Origin: Streptomyces scopuliridis RB72
GTDB taxonomy: Bacteria > Actinomycetota > Actinomycetes > Streptomycetales > Streptomycetaceae
Length of the DNA: 64,000 nucleotides
Reading direction: 5' to 3'
NCBI RefSeq assembly: GCF_000718095.1
Contig: NZ_JOEI01000007.1
Span: forward strand, 124,001-188,000
Translations under genes and position numbers: made by a program
Shown: in pieces, positions 1 through 10,159 of the stretch
Layout: each line of letters starts with the position of its first letter
Position numbering within the stretch: the first letter of the stretch is position 1
The notes under the pieces: model-generated
The model's database searches: none
What the model was told of the DNA's origin: nothing
The model's input: only the letters and a program-made list of their open reading frames with translations

Positions 1-3000
1 AACGTGGCGCTCTTGGCACCGTTCTTGACGCGGTTGCCGCTGTCGTCCCAGCCGTACTCGGTCGTCGCGCCGTCCGCCGTCCAGGACGTGAGCCGGCCCG
101 CCTGGTCGTAGCCGTAGGTGTTCTCGCCGGCCTTGGCCGTGCCGGTGGTCGTCTTGCCGGTCAGCTGGTCGTTCGTGTCGTAGTCGTAGTCGGTGGACGC
201 GAGGGCCGCGCCGCCGCTGCTCTTGACCGTGTCGGTGTCCAGCCGGCCCAGATCGTCGTACGTGTACGCGCGCGACTGCCCGGCGCCGTAGTCGACCCGC
301 TCGACCGCGCCCGCGCCGTCGTAGCCGTAGCTCTGCTGGACGCCCGTCAACGGGTCCTTGGAACTGGCCAGTTGCTGGCGCGCGTAGGTGAAGGTCGCGG
401 TCCCGGCCGCGTCGGTGCGGCCGGTCAGCAGGCCGTCGCTGTTGTAGGTGTACGAGGCGTCGCCCGACGGGCCCTCGGCCTTCAGCAGCAGGCCCCGGTC
501 GTTGTACTCGTATCCGTTGTCGCCCTTGGGGGACGACGCCTTGGTGAGCCGGCCGGCCGCGTCGTAGCCGTAGCGCTTCTCCGCCGTGGCGGCCTCGGCG
601 CCCGCGCCGCTCTCCCGGATCAGGTTGCCGGCCTTGTCGTACTCCCGCTCGCGCGTGACCCCGCCCGGCGCGGTCACCTTCACGGCCCGGCCGCTCGCGT
701 CGTACGCCGTCGTCCATGTGCGGTCGGCGGGCGAGGGGTCGCGCGCGGTCGACGGCTCGATGACGGACTCGGGCAGACCGAGCGTATTGACGGTGTAGAC
801 GGTGTTGTTGCCGCGTCCGTCGGTGTAGCGGGTGCGGTTGCCGAGCGCGTCGTAACCGAAGGACGTGGTGATCGACTTGGTGTCCGAGACCGGTTCGGTC
901 TGGCTGGTCAGCCGGTCCAGCGCGTCGTACGCGTAGGTCGTGCTGCGGCCCTGCGCGTCGGTCGCGCTGATGAGGTTGCCCGCCAGGTCGTAGCCGTAAC
1001 CGACCTTGCGCAGCTCGCTGTTGGTGGCGTCCAGGTCGGCGTCCCTGACCAGCTGGCCGAGCCCGTCGTACAGCTTCGACGAGGTCCGTCCCTTGCCGTC
1101 CGTACGGCGCACCTCGCGCCCGGCGATGTCGTACCCGAACTGGGTGACCACGCCCGCCGCGTCCGTCAGCCGGGTCAGCTGGCCGAGCGCGTCATAGACG
1201 AACTGGGTGGCGCCGCCGCCCGGTGCGGTCTGCTTCACCACATTGCCCGCGTCGTCGTAGTCGTTGCGGGTGGTGAACGAGCCGGGCTGCGGGCTGCGTT
1301 CGATCCGGGTGGTGGTGACCGGCCGGTCCATGTCGTCGTACGTCGTCTCGGCGCGCGCCCCGTTCGGGTCGGTGACCGAGAGCACCTCTCCGGTGCGGGT
1401 GTACGTGTACGACCAGCGGGCGCGGTCGTCGCCGGAGCCCGAACCGGTCGGCTCGTCCCGGACCATCAGCCGGTTCTGCCGGTCGTACTCGTAGCGCGTC
1501 ACCCGGCCCAGCGGGTCGGTCGACTCCTTCACATTGCCCAGCGCGTCATAGGCGTTCGTGACGGTCGGGGTGACGGGGGTGGTGGAGCCGGGCGCCGTGT
1601 AGCCGGGCGCGGTGGTGGTGACGAGCCGGCCGAGCCGGTCGTAGGTGGAGCGGTTGATCCGGCCGAGCGCGTCCACCGACTCGGTCGCCGCGCCGAAGGT
1701 GTCATAGCCGGTGTAGGTGAGGGGGCGGGTGGTGACGGGCGCGCCGCCGCCGGACTCCGTCCGTACCTCCGGCGCCTTCGTGGACAGCGGCCGGCCCAGC
1801 TCGTCGTAGGTGTACTCGGTGGTCCGGCCGCCCGGGTCGGTCCGGGAGATCGTCAGTCCGCGCTGGTCGTAGCCGTACTTCGTGGTGCGCGACTCGGTGC
1901 CGTTCTCGACGGTCTCCTGGATCGCGTTGCCCGCGTCGTCGTACTGGTAGCTGACGGTCTCCGGGTTGACGCTCACCGGCCACGGCACATTGGACGCGAG
2001 CCCCCCGGAGGCGGAGGTCTTCACATTGCCCGCGAGGTCGTAGGTCAGGGTGGTGCGGCGGGCCGCCCCGCTCGGGTCGCTGACCGTCGACTTCGTACGG
2101 CCCACCGCGTCATAGGTGTACTGCGTGACGAGCTTGCCGTTGGCCGCCGTCTCGGTGAGCACATTGCCGGCGCCGTCGTAGGTGTTGGCCTCGACGACGA
2201 GGTCGCGCTTGGTGCCGTCGGGGTTGTGGAAGTCCTTGAGGGTGACGGACTTGACGAGGTCGTCGCCGAAGTACTCGTAGGCGACGGTGCGGCCCATCGA
2301 GTCGGTGTTCCTGGCGACCCGGCCGCCCATGTCGTACGCGAACGACTCCAGGACGGTGTAGTCGTCGTCCCCGCCGTCGTCCTCCCAGTCGCGCAGCCGC
2401 GTCTCGGCCATCATGTTGCGCGCGGTGTAGAGGTAGTCGAAGTGGTTGCCGTTGGCGTCGACCATCGAGGTCTTGTTGCCGAAGACGTCGTAGGTGTAGG
2501 TGGTCTCGCTGCCCTCGGCGTCGGTGACCGTCTCGGGGCGGCCCCGGTCGTCGAGAGCGAAGGTCATCACGCGCGTCGCGTCGCCGCCGAGCAGATCGCT
2601 GACCTCGGTGCGCACCACATTGCCGTCGGCGTCATAGCTGGTGGCGGTCTTCTGCTGGTGCTTGCCGAGGGTGACGGCGTTGGACGCGGCCGGGTCGGTG
2701 ACGGTGGCGACCCGGGAGAGCTTGTCGTAGGTGAAGGTCGTGGTGACCCCGGCCGGCTGGGCGTCCGAGACGGTCGTCTCGGTGAGCTTGCGGCCCAGCG
2801 CGTCGTACGTGTACTTGGTGATCTGGCCGGACGGTTCGGTCAGCTGGGCCAGGTCACCGCTCTTGAAGTACCGGTAGCGGGTGACCTTCCCGAGCGGGTC
2901 GGTGGTGGTCAGCGGCAGTCCGGTGGCCGTGTTGCCGCCGTCGACCGCCGGTTCCGCGCCGGTGGTGTACGTATGGCGCACGACCCCGCCGTCGGGCGCC

Positions 3001-6000
3001 GTCTGGCTGAGCAGCGCTCCCTTGTCGTTGTACTGGTACTGCGTGCGGTAGCGGTTGTCGGTGACACCGGTGGAGCGGCCGTCGCGGGTCTCGGAGGGCT
3101 GGTCGGCCCGCAGGTCGAAGTCGCCGGTCGCCACCGGATAGGTGGTGTACGCGGTCTGGCAGTCGTCCTTGGCCCGGCAGGTCGTACGGCGGACCACATT
3201 GCCGCGGTCGTCGTAGCCCAGCGCGACGGTGTCACCGTTCTCGCTGGTGATCGCGGTCTGGAAGCCCTTGTCGTCGTAGCCGAACGTACGGATGGCCACG
3301 CCGTCCGCGGGGTGCCGGATGAAGTCGGGCTCGCTGCCGCCGTCCCCCGGCGGATTGGTGCAGAAGGCCGGGTCGCCCGGGTCGGGCTTGGTGCAGATCT
3401 CGCCCGGTGGCTCCGGCGGCCCCGAGGACGACGGGGTGGCGGGCTCGCGGGCGCCCAGCGCCATCGGCTCGCCGTAGCGCAGCATCCGCGAGGTCAGCCC
3501 GTCGTACTCGTAGAAGTAGGGGGCGTCCATCGGGTCATGGACCTCGACGGTGCGCCGCAGGTCCTTGTCGTTGCCGAAGACCGCGGGCGTGCCGATCTTC
3601 CACGTACCGCCGTTGCGGTCGGTGTACTCCTCGACGCGGTCGCGGGAGGTGTCGTACTGCACCTCGGTGGCGGTACGGCCCGACGGCAGCGTCGTGGACG
3701 TGAGCAGATCGGCGGCCCGGCCGCCCTCGCGGTAGTGGTTGGCGACGGCCGCCGCGCCCAGCGGACGGTGGTAGACCGCGACATCGTCGATGGTGCCCGC
3801 GAAGGACTTGGCGGCAGTGGTGCCCCAGCCGGGCCAGGACGCCGGGGTGACCGGACGGGCGGCGCCGATCTGGTTGTACGTCAGATCGTTCTGGGTGAGC
3901 TGGGCGCCGGTGAGGGTGCCGGAGAGCTTGCCGTCCAGATACAGGTTCTGGGTGGAGCCGGAGACGGAGAGCACGGCGTGGTGCCACTTGCCGTCGTTGA
4001 CGTTCTTGGTGATGTCGGTGATCGGCGCGGCGGTGCCGGTCCAGAACTGGCCGCGCAGCTTGCCGTCCGTACCGACGTAGAGCAGCGGCGCCCCGCTGGT
4101 CGGGGCCGTGCCCCAGGCCTTGTTCTGGTAGCCGACGAGCGGACCGCCGAGCCCCGACGCGATGGTCTTGAACCACACCTCGACCGCCGCGTCACGGCTC
4201 TTCTTCAGCGTGCCCGAGGGCAGGTCGACGCGGGAGGTGGTGCCGTTGAAGGTGCCGGCCGTACCGGGGTCGCCGGTGATCCCGCCGTCCGCGCCCAGCG
4301 TCACATCCGTGTAGGTGCCGCGGTCCTTGCCGAGGTTGACCTCGACGGCGCTGTTCGCGGCGGCGCCCTCCGCCTCGCCGAGCCGCCAGTAGGACTCGGG
4401 GCGGGAGTCGAGGACGGTGGAGCGGTAGTGGCTGCCCGCGCCGTAGCCATACCGCGTACAGCCGGCCGCCGGGTCGCACACCGTGTCCAGCCGGTCGCCG
4501 GTGTAGGTGTAACTCCAGCTCAGCGCCGCCCCGTCGACGGCGTTGGTGGCCACCTTGGTGACATGCGCGCCGGTCCAGGTGAAGGTGAGGGAGCGGCCGG
4601 TGCGGGCGTTGACCGCCGTCGAGATCTTCCCGCCGGAGTAGGTGTAGGTGACGGCCGCGGAGAACGGGTCGGTGACCTTCACCAGCAGACCGGATGAGCT
4701 GAAGTCGTAGACCGTGCCCGACTTGTCCTGGAGCTTGTACGTACCGGCCGCGGCGTCCGCCGTCAGCTTGGCGAACCGGCCCGGCGGCGGGGCGAACGTA
4801 CCGTCCGCGTTCTTGCCGAAGCGGACGTCCTGGCCGTCCGGGTAGCGGATGACGACATTGCCCGTGCCGTCGTCGTCCGGGGTCAGCCGCATGTCGTACC
4901 GCGTCGACCAGCCCGCGCCGAAGGCGGCGTCACGCCGCGGGTCCAGGCTGTTGTACGTCCGTACGAGCGTGAGGTCCGGGCCGACCCCGGCCACGGACGC
5001 GTCGATGGCGGCCGTGGTGAAGTTGCCGACGTTCGGGTCGAACTCCTTGCCCTGGGCCTCAGCGAGCCGCGAGGTGATCTCGGGCTGCGGGACGGCCGCG
5101 ACCAGCGCGACCTGCGCGGTCGGCACCTCGTTCGACGCGTCCTTGACGAAGCCGCGCCACAGATAGGTCGTGCCCCACTTCAGCCGCCCCGCGGGCACCG
5201 GATAGGCGGAGCCCGGCTGATAGGCGGAGGTGGTGCAGGCGGTCGGCTTGCCGTCCTTGTCCGACTCGCAGATCTCGAACTTGTACTGGAGCGCGGAGCC
5301 GGGCGGCGCGTCGACGTCGACACCGGCCGCCCACAGCTGCGGGGTGAGGGTCTGCGCCTGGTAACCGTTGGGCGGGAACTGCTCCTTGACCACCGGCGCG
5401 ATGTCGAAGACCTGGAGGACGAGCCGGCCCGGCGGCACCTGCTCGTCGGTGAAGACCTTGCCGCCCGTGCGGACCATCGTGAAGTCGAGCATGTAGGTGC
5501 CCGGCGGCAGCGCCTTGATGGTCGCGTCGAAGGTGATGCGCCCGCCGTGGGCCACCTGTCCCGTGACATCGGCCGCGCGCTGCTGCGTGACGAGCTTGCC
5601 CTTGGAGTCGTACGCCCGGTAGGCGAGGTAGTAGCCGCCCGCGGTCCAGGTCTCCGCGCCCTTGTTGGTGACGGTGACCTTGACCTTGCCCGCCTGGTTC
5701 TGGAGGACCGGCGGGTCGGGCACCGGCTTGGGGAAGGAGTACGTCGCGTTGTACGGGGAGTGCGTGACGAACAGCTTCGGCGGGTTGGCGGTGGTGTCGC
5801 CGGTGAACTTCTTGAACCCGAGCGGGTCGGTGGCCGAAGCGCGCAGCGAGAGCCCGTAGTTGGGCTGGCTGCCGTCCACCCAGCGCTGCACCAGATCACG
5901 GCCGCCCTTGCCGAGGTCGAACAGCTCACCGGCGGCCGGGCAGCCGGACTTCGACGAGCCGACGGCGATATGCCCGTACGCGAAGGACTTGGAGGCCAGC

Positions 6001-7379
6001 GAGCCGCCGACCGACGGACCGGGGTACGAGCCGCCGGTCGCGGTCGTCCAGGACTGGGTGACCGGATGGACGGAGACGGAGCGGGGCTTGCAGGAGGCCG
6101 CGTCGTAGTTCACGACCTGGAGCTGCGCGCCGAAGATCTTGTGGTTCTTGAGCTCCGTGTCGAGGCCGGGGAAGCCGAGATAGGAGGCGGTGGAGCCGGC
6201 CGTGCCCTTGCCGACATGCAGTTCGTTCGTCCCCGCGACCGCTCCGTTCTCCGTGACATACATGGAGCGGGAGGCGGCGGTGGTGTCGACGGACGGGTCG
6301 ACCCGGACGGGGAAGGCGCGGGCCGGATCGGTGAGCCAGTCGCGGTCGGCGCTGACCCGGAGGGCCTGGCCGCCGTCGCGCGCGATCAGTTCGTAGCGGA
6401 CGGCGTGGGAGACGGCGCCGTTGGCGTCCTCCATGAACCCGGCCGGGATGACGGCTTTCGTGCGGCCCCGGTCGTCGGTGAGGACGACGGAGCCCTCGCC
6501 GCCGGTCCCCGCCGTGCCGTTCTGTGCGGTGCCCGGCTTCGCGGTGAGGCCGGTGAGGGTGAGCGGGAAGTCGAAGCTGGTGGGGGCGTCGGTGGAGCGC
6601 AGGACGAGCGTCTCCTTGACCCCGCCGGCCCGCGAGTCCAGCCACAGATCGGTCTCGGGCAGGACCTCGCGGTAGCTGACACGGCTGTCCGCCGCGCCGT
6701 CCTCCGTGGTGGCCTCCGCGCTTCCCCTGGCGTTGGCCGCACCGTCCAGCCCGTACGCGAAGGACTCACCGGAGGGGAAGGTGACGGCCGCGAGCCGGTC
6801 CGCGTCCGCCCGGCCGGCGAGCCGTACGCCCACGGAGCCCGCCGCGCCCGCCCAGCCGCCGTCCGTCGCGACCAGCGCGGGGTCGACCGGCCGCCAGCCG
6901 CCCGCGCTGTCGCGGTAGTGGAGCGGGGTGGTGGAGAGTTCGGTCGTCTCGGTGCCGTCGGCGTTCGCGTACGTACGGCTGTGCGCGGCGCGTTCGGAGA
7001 CGATCTCCTTGCTGGTCGCGCGGTCGAAGCCGGTGACGGCGGGCGCGGGCGGCGTGGCGACGGAGGCGGTGTTGCGCCCCTCGTCCGGCTTCCGCACCGA
7101 CGGCGCGCGCAGCGGGTACTTGGCCCGCAGCGACTGCCCGGTGGTCCGGTTGGTGCCGTCGGCGACCAGATGGTCCCGGCCCTCGGCGCTGCCCCAGCGC
7201 TGCCCCGGCCCCTTGGCGCCGGGCAGCGGCTCGGGGAACAGCGGGAACCCCACCCCGGCCACCGCCAGGGTGCCGACGGCGACGAAGCCGATCGCGGCGA
7301 GCGCGATCAACTTGACCCAGCCGGTACGGCACAGACGGGCCATCAGGAACTTCCGCACATGCCTGCGGTACACCGGCAC
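1..7379 (-). CDS. giant secreted RHS/YD-repeat protein (3' end outside window)
   Basis: One open frame runs from a GTG at 7379 to the left edge, about 2460 codons with no stop, so the C-terminal core and any variable toxin tip lie outside. The start is supported by a run of six G just upstream (frame MARLC at 7343 is an internal alternative). A basic N-terminus is followed by a single hydrophobic segment (about residues 15-45, LIALAAIGFVAVGTLAVAG), suggesting export or a membrane anchor. Visible domains: a DNRLRE-like cell-wall/adhesion module near residues 350-480, a DUF6531-type entry (DPNVGNFTTAA, then TYNSLDPR) near 780, a LamG/ConA-like lectin domain near 980-1200 (ESYWRLGE, WHHAVLSV), and from about 1360 to the edge dozens of YD repeats of the GxxTxYxYDxxGR type. 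RHS proteins form a hollow shell around a C-terminal effector and act in contact-dependent competition or adhesion; that role here is inference. It is divergent from the lectin gene. Confidence 0.93.
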   Translation of the reverse strand, partial: MPVYRRHVRKFLMARLCRTGWVKLIALAAIGFVAVGTLAVAGVGFPLFPEPLPGAKGPGQRWGSAEGRDHLVADGTNRTTGQSLRAKYPLRAPSVRKPDEGRNTASVATPPAPAVTGFDRATSKEIVSERAAHSRTYANADGTETTELSTTPLHYRDSAGGWRPVDPALVATDGGWAGAAGSVGVRLAGRADADRLAAVTFPSGESFAYGLDGAANARGSAEATTEDGAADSRVSYREVLPETDLWLDSRAGGVKETLVLRSTDAPTSFDFPLTLTGLTAKPGTAQNGTAGTGGEGSVVLTDDRGRTKAVIPAGFMEDANGAVSHAVRYELIARDGGQALRVSADRDWLTDPARAFPVRVDPSVDTTAASRSMYVTENGAVAGTNELHVGKGTAGSTASYLGFPGLDTELKNHKIFGAQLQVVNYDAASCKPRSVSVHPVTQSWTTATGGSYPGPSVGGSLASKSFAYGHIAVGSSKSGCPAAGELFDLGKGGRDLVQRWVDGSQPNYGLSLRASATDPLGFKKFTGDTTANPPKLFVTHSPYNATYSFPKPVPDPPVLQNQAGKVKVTVTNKGAETWTAGGYYLAYRAYDSKGKLVTQQRAADVTGQVAHGGRITFDATIKALPPGTYMLDFTMVRTGGKVFTDEQVPPGRLVLQVFDIAPVVKEQFPPNGYQAQTLTPQLWAAGVDVDAPPGSALQYKFEICESDKDGKPTACTTSAYQPGSAYPVPAGRLKWGTTYLWRGFVKDASNEVPTAQVALVAAVPQPEITSRLAEAQGKEFDPNVGNFTTAAIDASVAGVGPDLTLVRTYNSLDPRRDAAFGAGWSTRYDMRLTPDDDGTGNVVIRYPDGQDVRFGKNADGTFAPPPGRFAKLTADAAAGTYKLQDKSGTVYDFSSSGLLVKVTDPFSAAVTYTYSGGKISTAVNARTGRSLTFTWTGAHVTKVATNAVDGAALSWSYTYTGDRLDTVCDPAAGCTRYGYGAGSHYRSTVLDSRPESYWRLGEAEGAAANSAVEVNLGKDRGTYTDVTLGADGGITGDPGTAGTFNGTTSRVDLPSGTLKKSRDAAVEVWFKTIASGLGGPLVGYQNKAWGTAPTSGAPLLYVGTDGKLRGQFWTGTAAPITDITKNVNDGKWHHAVLSVSGSTQNLYLDGKLSGTLTGAQLTQNDLTYNQIGAARPVTPASWPGWGTTAAKSFAGTIDDVAVYHRPLGAAAVANHYREGGRAADLLTSTTLPSGRTATEVQYDTSRDRVEEYTDRNGGTWKIGTPAVFGNDKDLRRTVEVHDPMDAPYFYEYDGLTSRMLRYGEPMALGAREPATPSSSGPPEPPGEICTKPDPGDPAFCTNPPGDGGSEPDFIRHPADGVAIRTFGYDDKGFQTAITSENGDTVALGYDDRGNVVRRTTCRAKDDCQTAYTTYPVATGDFDLRADQPSETRDGRSTGVTDNRYRTQYQYNDKGALLSQTAPDGGVVRHTYTTGAEPAVDGGNTATGLPLTTTDPLGKVTRYRYFKSGDLAQLTEPSGQITKYTYDALGRKLTETTVSDAQPAGVTTTFTYDKLSRVATVTDPAASNAVTLGKHQQKTATSYDADGNVVRTEVSDLLGGDATRVMTFALDDRGRPETVTDAEGSETTYTYDVFGNKTSMVDANGNHFDYLYTARNMMAETRLRDWEDDGGDDDYTVLESFAYDMGGRVARNTDSMGRTVAYEYFGDDLVKSVTLKDFHNPDGTKRDLVVEANTYDGAGNVLTETAANGKLVTQYTYDAVGRTKSTVSDPSGAARRTTLTYDLAGNVKTSASGGLASNVPWPVSVNPETVSYQYDDAGNAIQETVENGTESRTTKYGYDQRGLTISRTDPGGRTTEYTYDELGRPLSTKAPEVRTESGGGAPVTTRPLTYTGYDTFGAATESVDALGRINRSTYDRLGRLVTTTAPGYTAPGSTTPVTPTVTNAYDALGNVKESTDPLGRVTRYEYDRQNRLMVRDEPTGSGSGDDRARWSYTYTRTGEVLSVTDPNGARAETTYDDMDRPVTTTRIERSPQPGSFTTRNDYDDAGNVVKQTAPGGGATQFVYDALGQLTRLTDAAGVVTQFGYDIAGREVRRTDGKGRTSSKLYDGLGQLVRDADLDATNSELRKVGYGYDLAGNLISATDAQGRSTTYAYDALDRLTSQTEPVSDTKSITTSFGYDALGNRTRYTDGRGNNTVYTVNTLGLPESVIEPSTARDPSPADRTWTTAYDASGRAVKVTAPGGVTREREYDKAGNLIRESGAGAEAATAEKRYGYDAAGRLTKASSPKGDNGYEYNDRGLLLKAEGPSGDASYTYNSDGLLTGRTDAAGTATFTYARQQLASSKDPLTGVQQSYGYDGAGAVERVDYGAGQSRAYTYDDLGRLDTDTVKSSGGAALASTDYDYDTNDQLTGKTTTGTAKAGENTYGYDQAGRLTSWTADGATTEYGWDDSGNRVKNGAKSAT

Positions 7380-7545
7380 GGTCCCCCCACCGATCCGAGA
7401 CGAAACGATCAACCAGATGATGAGGACGATGTGATGGACATGTCGAGACCCGCACGCAGGGTTCACCTACTGGCCTTATTCGAGGGGGCGTTATTCACCC
7501 GGCCGCTACCGCACCGTTCACCCAGAGACGCTTAGCGTCCAGCGC

Positions 7546-9534
7546 ATGACTCTCAATTCGCCCCGAAGAACCGGGCGTTGGACGGCACTCGCCACGGCGG
7601 TGGCGGCCGCCCTGCCCCTGCTCGTAGCCCTTCCCGGCGCCGCGCACGCGGCCGTGCCGCTCACCTGCAACACCAGCGGCCCGACGTACGCGATCGACTC
7701 GGCCGGCAAGCTGCTGCGCCAGGACATGCCGTCGCCGGGCGTCGGCAACGCCCTGCCCGCGCCCACCACCATCGACACGGGGTGGTCCGGCTACGGCAGG
7801 ATGCTGGCCGGTCCCGCGGGCGCCTTCTACGGGATCAAGTCGGACGGCATCTACTACAGCCACCGCATCAGCGCGACGTCCACCTGGGACGTGCACCACA
7901 AGAAGATCAGCACCGGTTTCAGCGAGTTCCGCACGGGCACCCGGACCGACGACATCACCATGGACCGCGGCGGGAACCTCTGGACGTTCTCCCCCGACAG
8001 CGGCGGGCTGCGCTGGTGGCGCTACGACGCCGCCGCCGATGATTTCGTGAACGACGGCGGCAAGATCGTCGACATGGGGTGGGACCGCTACGACGCGATC
8101 TACGCCGGTGACAAGGGCGTGGTGTACGGCCGCGCCGTCGCCGACGGCAAGCTCTACCGGTCCCGCTACGACTACACCAGCCAGCGCTGGCTGGAGCGCC
8201 ATGTCCTGGTGTCCGCCGCGGACTGGAGCGACACCAAGTACATGAGCTCGTACGGCGGGGACACGCTGTTCCGGGTCAAGGGCAACGGCGAGGTCCGCTA
8301 CTACCGCTACGACGAGACGCTGGGTAACTTCCCCGTCTACAACAAGCTGGTGGAGAGCAGCGGCTGGGCGGCGTACACCTCGGTGTCCACGACCCCCGAC
8401 TCCTGCCGGCTCGACTCCAACCACACGCCGCCGTCACCGGCCGTGGGGCTGGAGTCGTACAGCCGCGGCTCCGCGATGCGCTCCTCCTCGGGCGCGCTGG
8501 AGTACGCGTACACCGACAACATCGGCCGCCTGGTGTACGGCAGGCAGACCGACCCGTCGGACTTCAACGGCGTCAAGTGGACGACCATCTCCGGCAACGA
8601 GGCATTCAGCGGGCAGCCGGCCCTCGCCGAGCACGCCGACGGCCGGGTCGTGGTGAGCGCGCACAACACCTCGGGAAGCGTCTGGCAGCGCAACCAGGCC
8701 GCCGTGTCGTCCGAGGACTGGGGCAACTGGATCAACCTCGGCGGGGCGATGGCGCAGCACGCCGTCACCGGAAAGACCCCGACCGGGCTGCTCGTCCAGT
8801 TCGCGTCGGACGCGAGCGGCAAGCCGTGGTACCGCATCCAGCAGCGCGCCAATGTGGACTTCATGGGCTGGATGCCGCTCGGGGGCAGCGGCTTCGACGG
8901 GCCGTTCACCGCGGTCACCGTCCGCGACGGGATCCAGCTCTTCGGGCGGAACGCCTCCGGCGTGCTGAGCACGGCGCTGTTCAAGGAGGCCGGCACGCTG
9001 TCCGCGTGGACCGCGCTCGGCGCGCAGGGCGTGACCGGCACCCCGGCGGTCGTCGTCTACCCGGGCTACCGTCTGCGCGTCTTCGCCACGGACGGCAACG
9101 GTACGGTCGTGACGACCGTCCAGTCCGCCGAAGGCGGCGCCTACGGGGAGTGGTCCGCGATCGACGGGGTCACCGCGAAGGGCTCGCCCACCGCCGTGAT
9201 CAGCCCGGTCAACGGGATCACCGAAGTGCTGGTGCTCGGTACGGACGGCACGATCCACAACACCGGTGAGGCGCAGCAGGGCACGGGCGTCTGGCGGCCC
9301 TGGCAGCAGCCGACCGCCGAGCAGGCGGCCACCGAGCCGACCGCGTTCGAGTACACCGACGCGTCGGGGCCGACCTGGGCCTATATGTTCCGTTCGGCGG
9401 ACAACCAGACCCGGGTGTACCACTTGGACCTGGGCTTCGCCCGCATGGCGCGGAGCGCTCAGGGCGCGGCCGGCTCCCCGGCCGACGCGCCGGTCTTCAC
9501 CGGCCGGACGCTGCCGGCCCCGCCGGCGAAGTGA
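7546..9534 (+). CDS. secreted two-domain lectin (tachylectin-2-like plus PLL-like propeller)
   Basis: The 662-aa product begins with a clear Sec signal peptide: a basic start (MTLNSPRRTGRW), a hydrophobic core and an AHA cleavage site near residue 35. Residues about 40-290 show tachylectin-2-like propeller units with recurring YGIKSDG, WTFSPDSG, VVYGRAVADGKLYRSRYD and RVKGNGEVRYYRYD segments, a fold that binds N-acetylated sugars. Residues about 300-655 show a second set of blades (LVYGRQT, GSVWQRNQ, WGNWINLGG, LRVFATDGNG) like PLL/sialidase-type lectin propellers. No catalytic residues are evident, so it is read as a sugar-binding exoprotein. The ATG has no good ribosome site; a TAGCGT -10-like hexamer at 7533 would allow a leaderless transcript. 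Its last 38 bp overlap the convergent GtrA gene. Confidence 0.85.
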   Translation: MTLNSPRRTGRWTALATAVAAALPLLVALPGAAHAAVPLTCNTSGPTYAIDSAGKLLRQDMPSPGVGNALPAPTTIDTGWSGYGRMLAGPAGAFYGIKSDGIYYSHRISATSTWDVHHKKISTGFSEFRTGTRTDDITMDRGGNLWTFSPDSGGLRWWRYDAAADDFVNDGGKIVDMGWDRYDAIYAGDKGVVYGRAVADGKLYRSRYDYTSQRWLERHVLVSAADWSDTKYMSSYGGDTLFRVKGNGEVRYYRYDETLGNFPVYNKLVESSGWAAYTSVSTTPDSCRLDSNHTPPSPAVGLESYSRGSAMRSSSGALEYAYTDNIGRLVYGRQTDPSDFNGVKWTTISGNEAFSGQPALAEHADGRVVVSAHNTSGSVWQRNQAAVSSEDWGNWINLGGAMAQHAVTGKTPTGLLVQFASDASGKPWYRIQQRANVDFMGWMPLGGSGFDGPFTAVTVRDGIQLFGRNASGVLSTALFKEAGTLSAWTALGAQGVTGTPAVVVYPGYRLRVFATDGNGTVVTTVQSAEGGAYGEWSAIDGVTAKGSPTAVISPVNGITEVLVLGTDGTIHNTGEAQQGTGVWRPWQQPTAEQAATEPTAFEYTDASGPTWAYMFRSADNQTRVYHLDLGFARMARSAQGAAGSPADAPVFTGRTLPAPPAK

Positions 9535-9985
9535 CGGCGGGGGCGCCGGCCGCGGTCACGTGGCCGGCGCCCTCCCGGGGGCTCTCCGCCGAGGGGGCGC
9601 CCTTCCGCGGGCCGGGGTCCGGGCGGAGCATGATCGCTCGGGAGACCACGAAGGTGATGGGGATGGCCCCGGCCGCCGCGATCAGCGGCGCGTACCGGCT
9701 GCCGAAGTGCAGGACGTCCACCAGCACATAGACGCCGACGGTGGTGATGACGAAGTTCGCCGCGTTGGTGAGCGGGAACAGCAGGAACTTCCGCCAGGTG
9801 GGGCGCGTCCGGTAGGTGAACCAGCTGTTCAGGAAGAACGAGCCGATCATGCTCAGCACGGACGCGGCGACATGCGCGGCGACATACGGCAGCCGGGTCA
9901 GCAGCAGTAGGTAGAAGGCGTAGTACGTACCTGTGTTCGCCGCTCCCACCAGCGCGAATCTGACCATCTGGATCCGGACCGTCAT
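9497..9985 (-). CDS. GtrA-family membrane protein (lipid-linked sugar flippase-like)
   Basis: The 162-aa product shows the GtrA/DPMS-like pattern: four hydrophobic segments starting at RFALVGAANTGTYYAFY, then VAAHVAASVLSMIGSFFLNSWFTYR, LTNAANFVITTVGVYVLV and PLIAAAGAIPITFVVSR. The NxxxTYR element after the second helix is characteristic. Family members move undecaprenyl- or polyprenyl-phosphate sugars across the membrane for teichoic acid, arabinogalactan or O-antigen modification. The last 40 residues are a low-complexity Ala/Pro/Gly tail. The gene starts with ATG and is divergent from the YfhO-type gene, sharing about 170 bp of upstream DNA. A role as flippase supplying the neighbouring YfhO-type enzyme is inference from family and context. 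Confidence 0.88.
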   Translation of the reverse strand: MTVRIQMVRFALVGAANTGTYYAFYLLLLTRLPYVAAHVAASVLSMIGSFFLNSWFTYRTRPTWRKFLLFPLTNAANFVITTVGVYVLVDVLHFGSRYAPLIAAAGAIPITFVVSRAIMLRPDPGPRKGAPSAESPREGAGHVTAAGAPAVTSPAGPAASGR

Positions 9986-10159
9986 GTGCGTGCGCGCTCC
10001 CCCTGGTTACGGCTCCGGCGGAGGCCGCTTCACCCCAGGAGAACAGAAACCGGCGAGAATGTCGCGGAAGGACATTCCGTACGACCAAGAAGCAACCGTT
10101 CGATGAACGGGGCGAATTGACGCCTGTTTTCCCGCTTTGTGCTGGCATATTCGAGCTTC

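Noticed and set aside
372..4697. Very long open frame on the + strand antisense to the RHS gene
   Set aside because: Its translation is Val/Gly/Arg-rich without motifs, while the minus frame encodes regular YD repeats. It is a by-product of high GC and codon bias.
7533..7538. Firm leaderless promoter for the lectin gene
   Set aside because: TAGCGT is suitably placed but no matching -35 was found 16-18 bp upstream, so it is not listed as a promoter.
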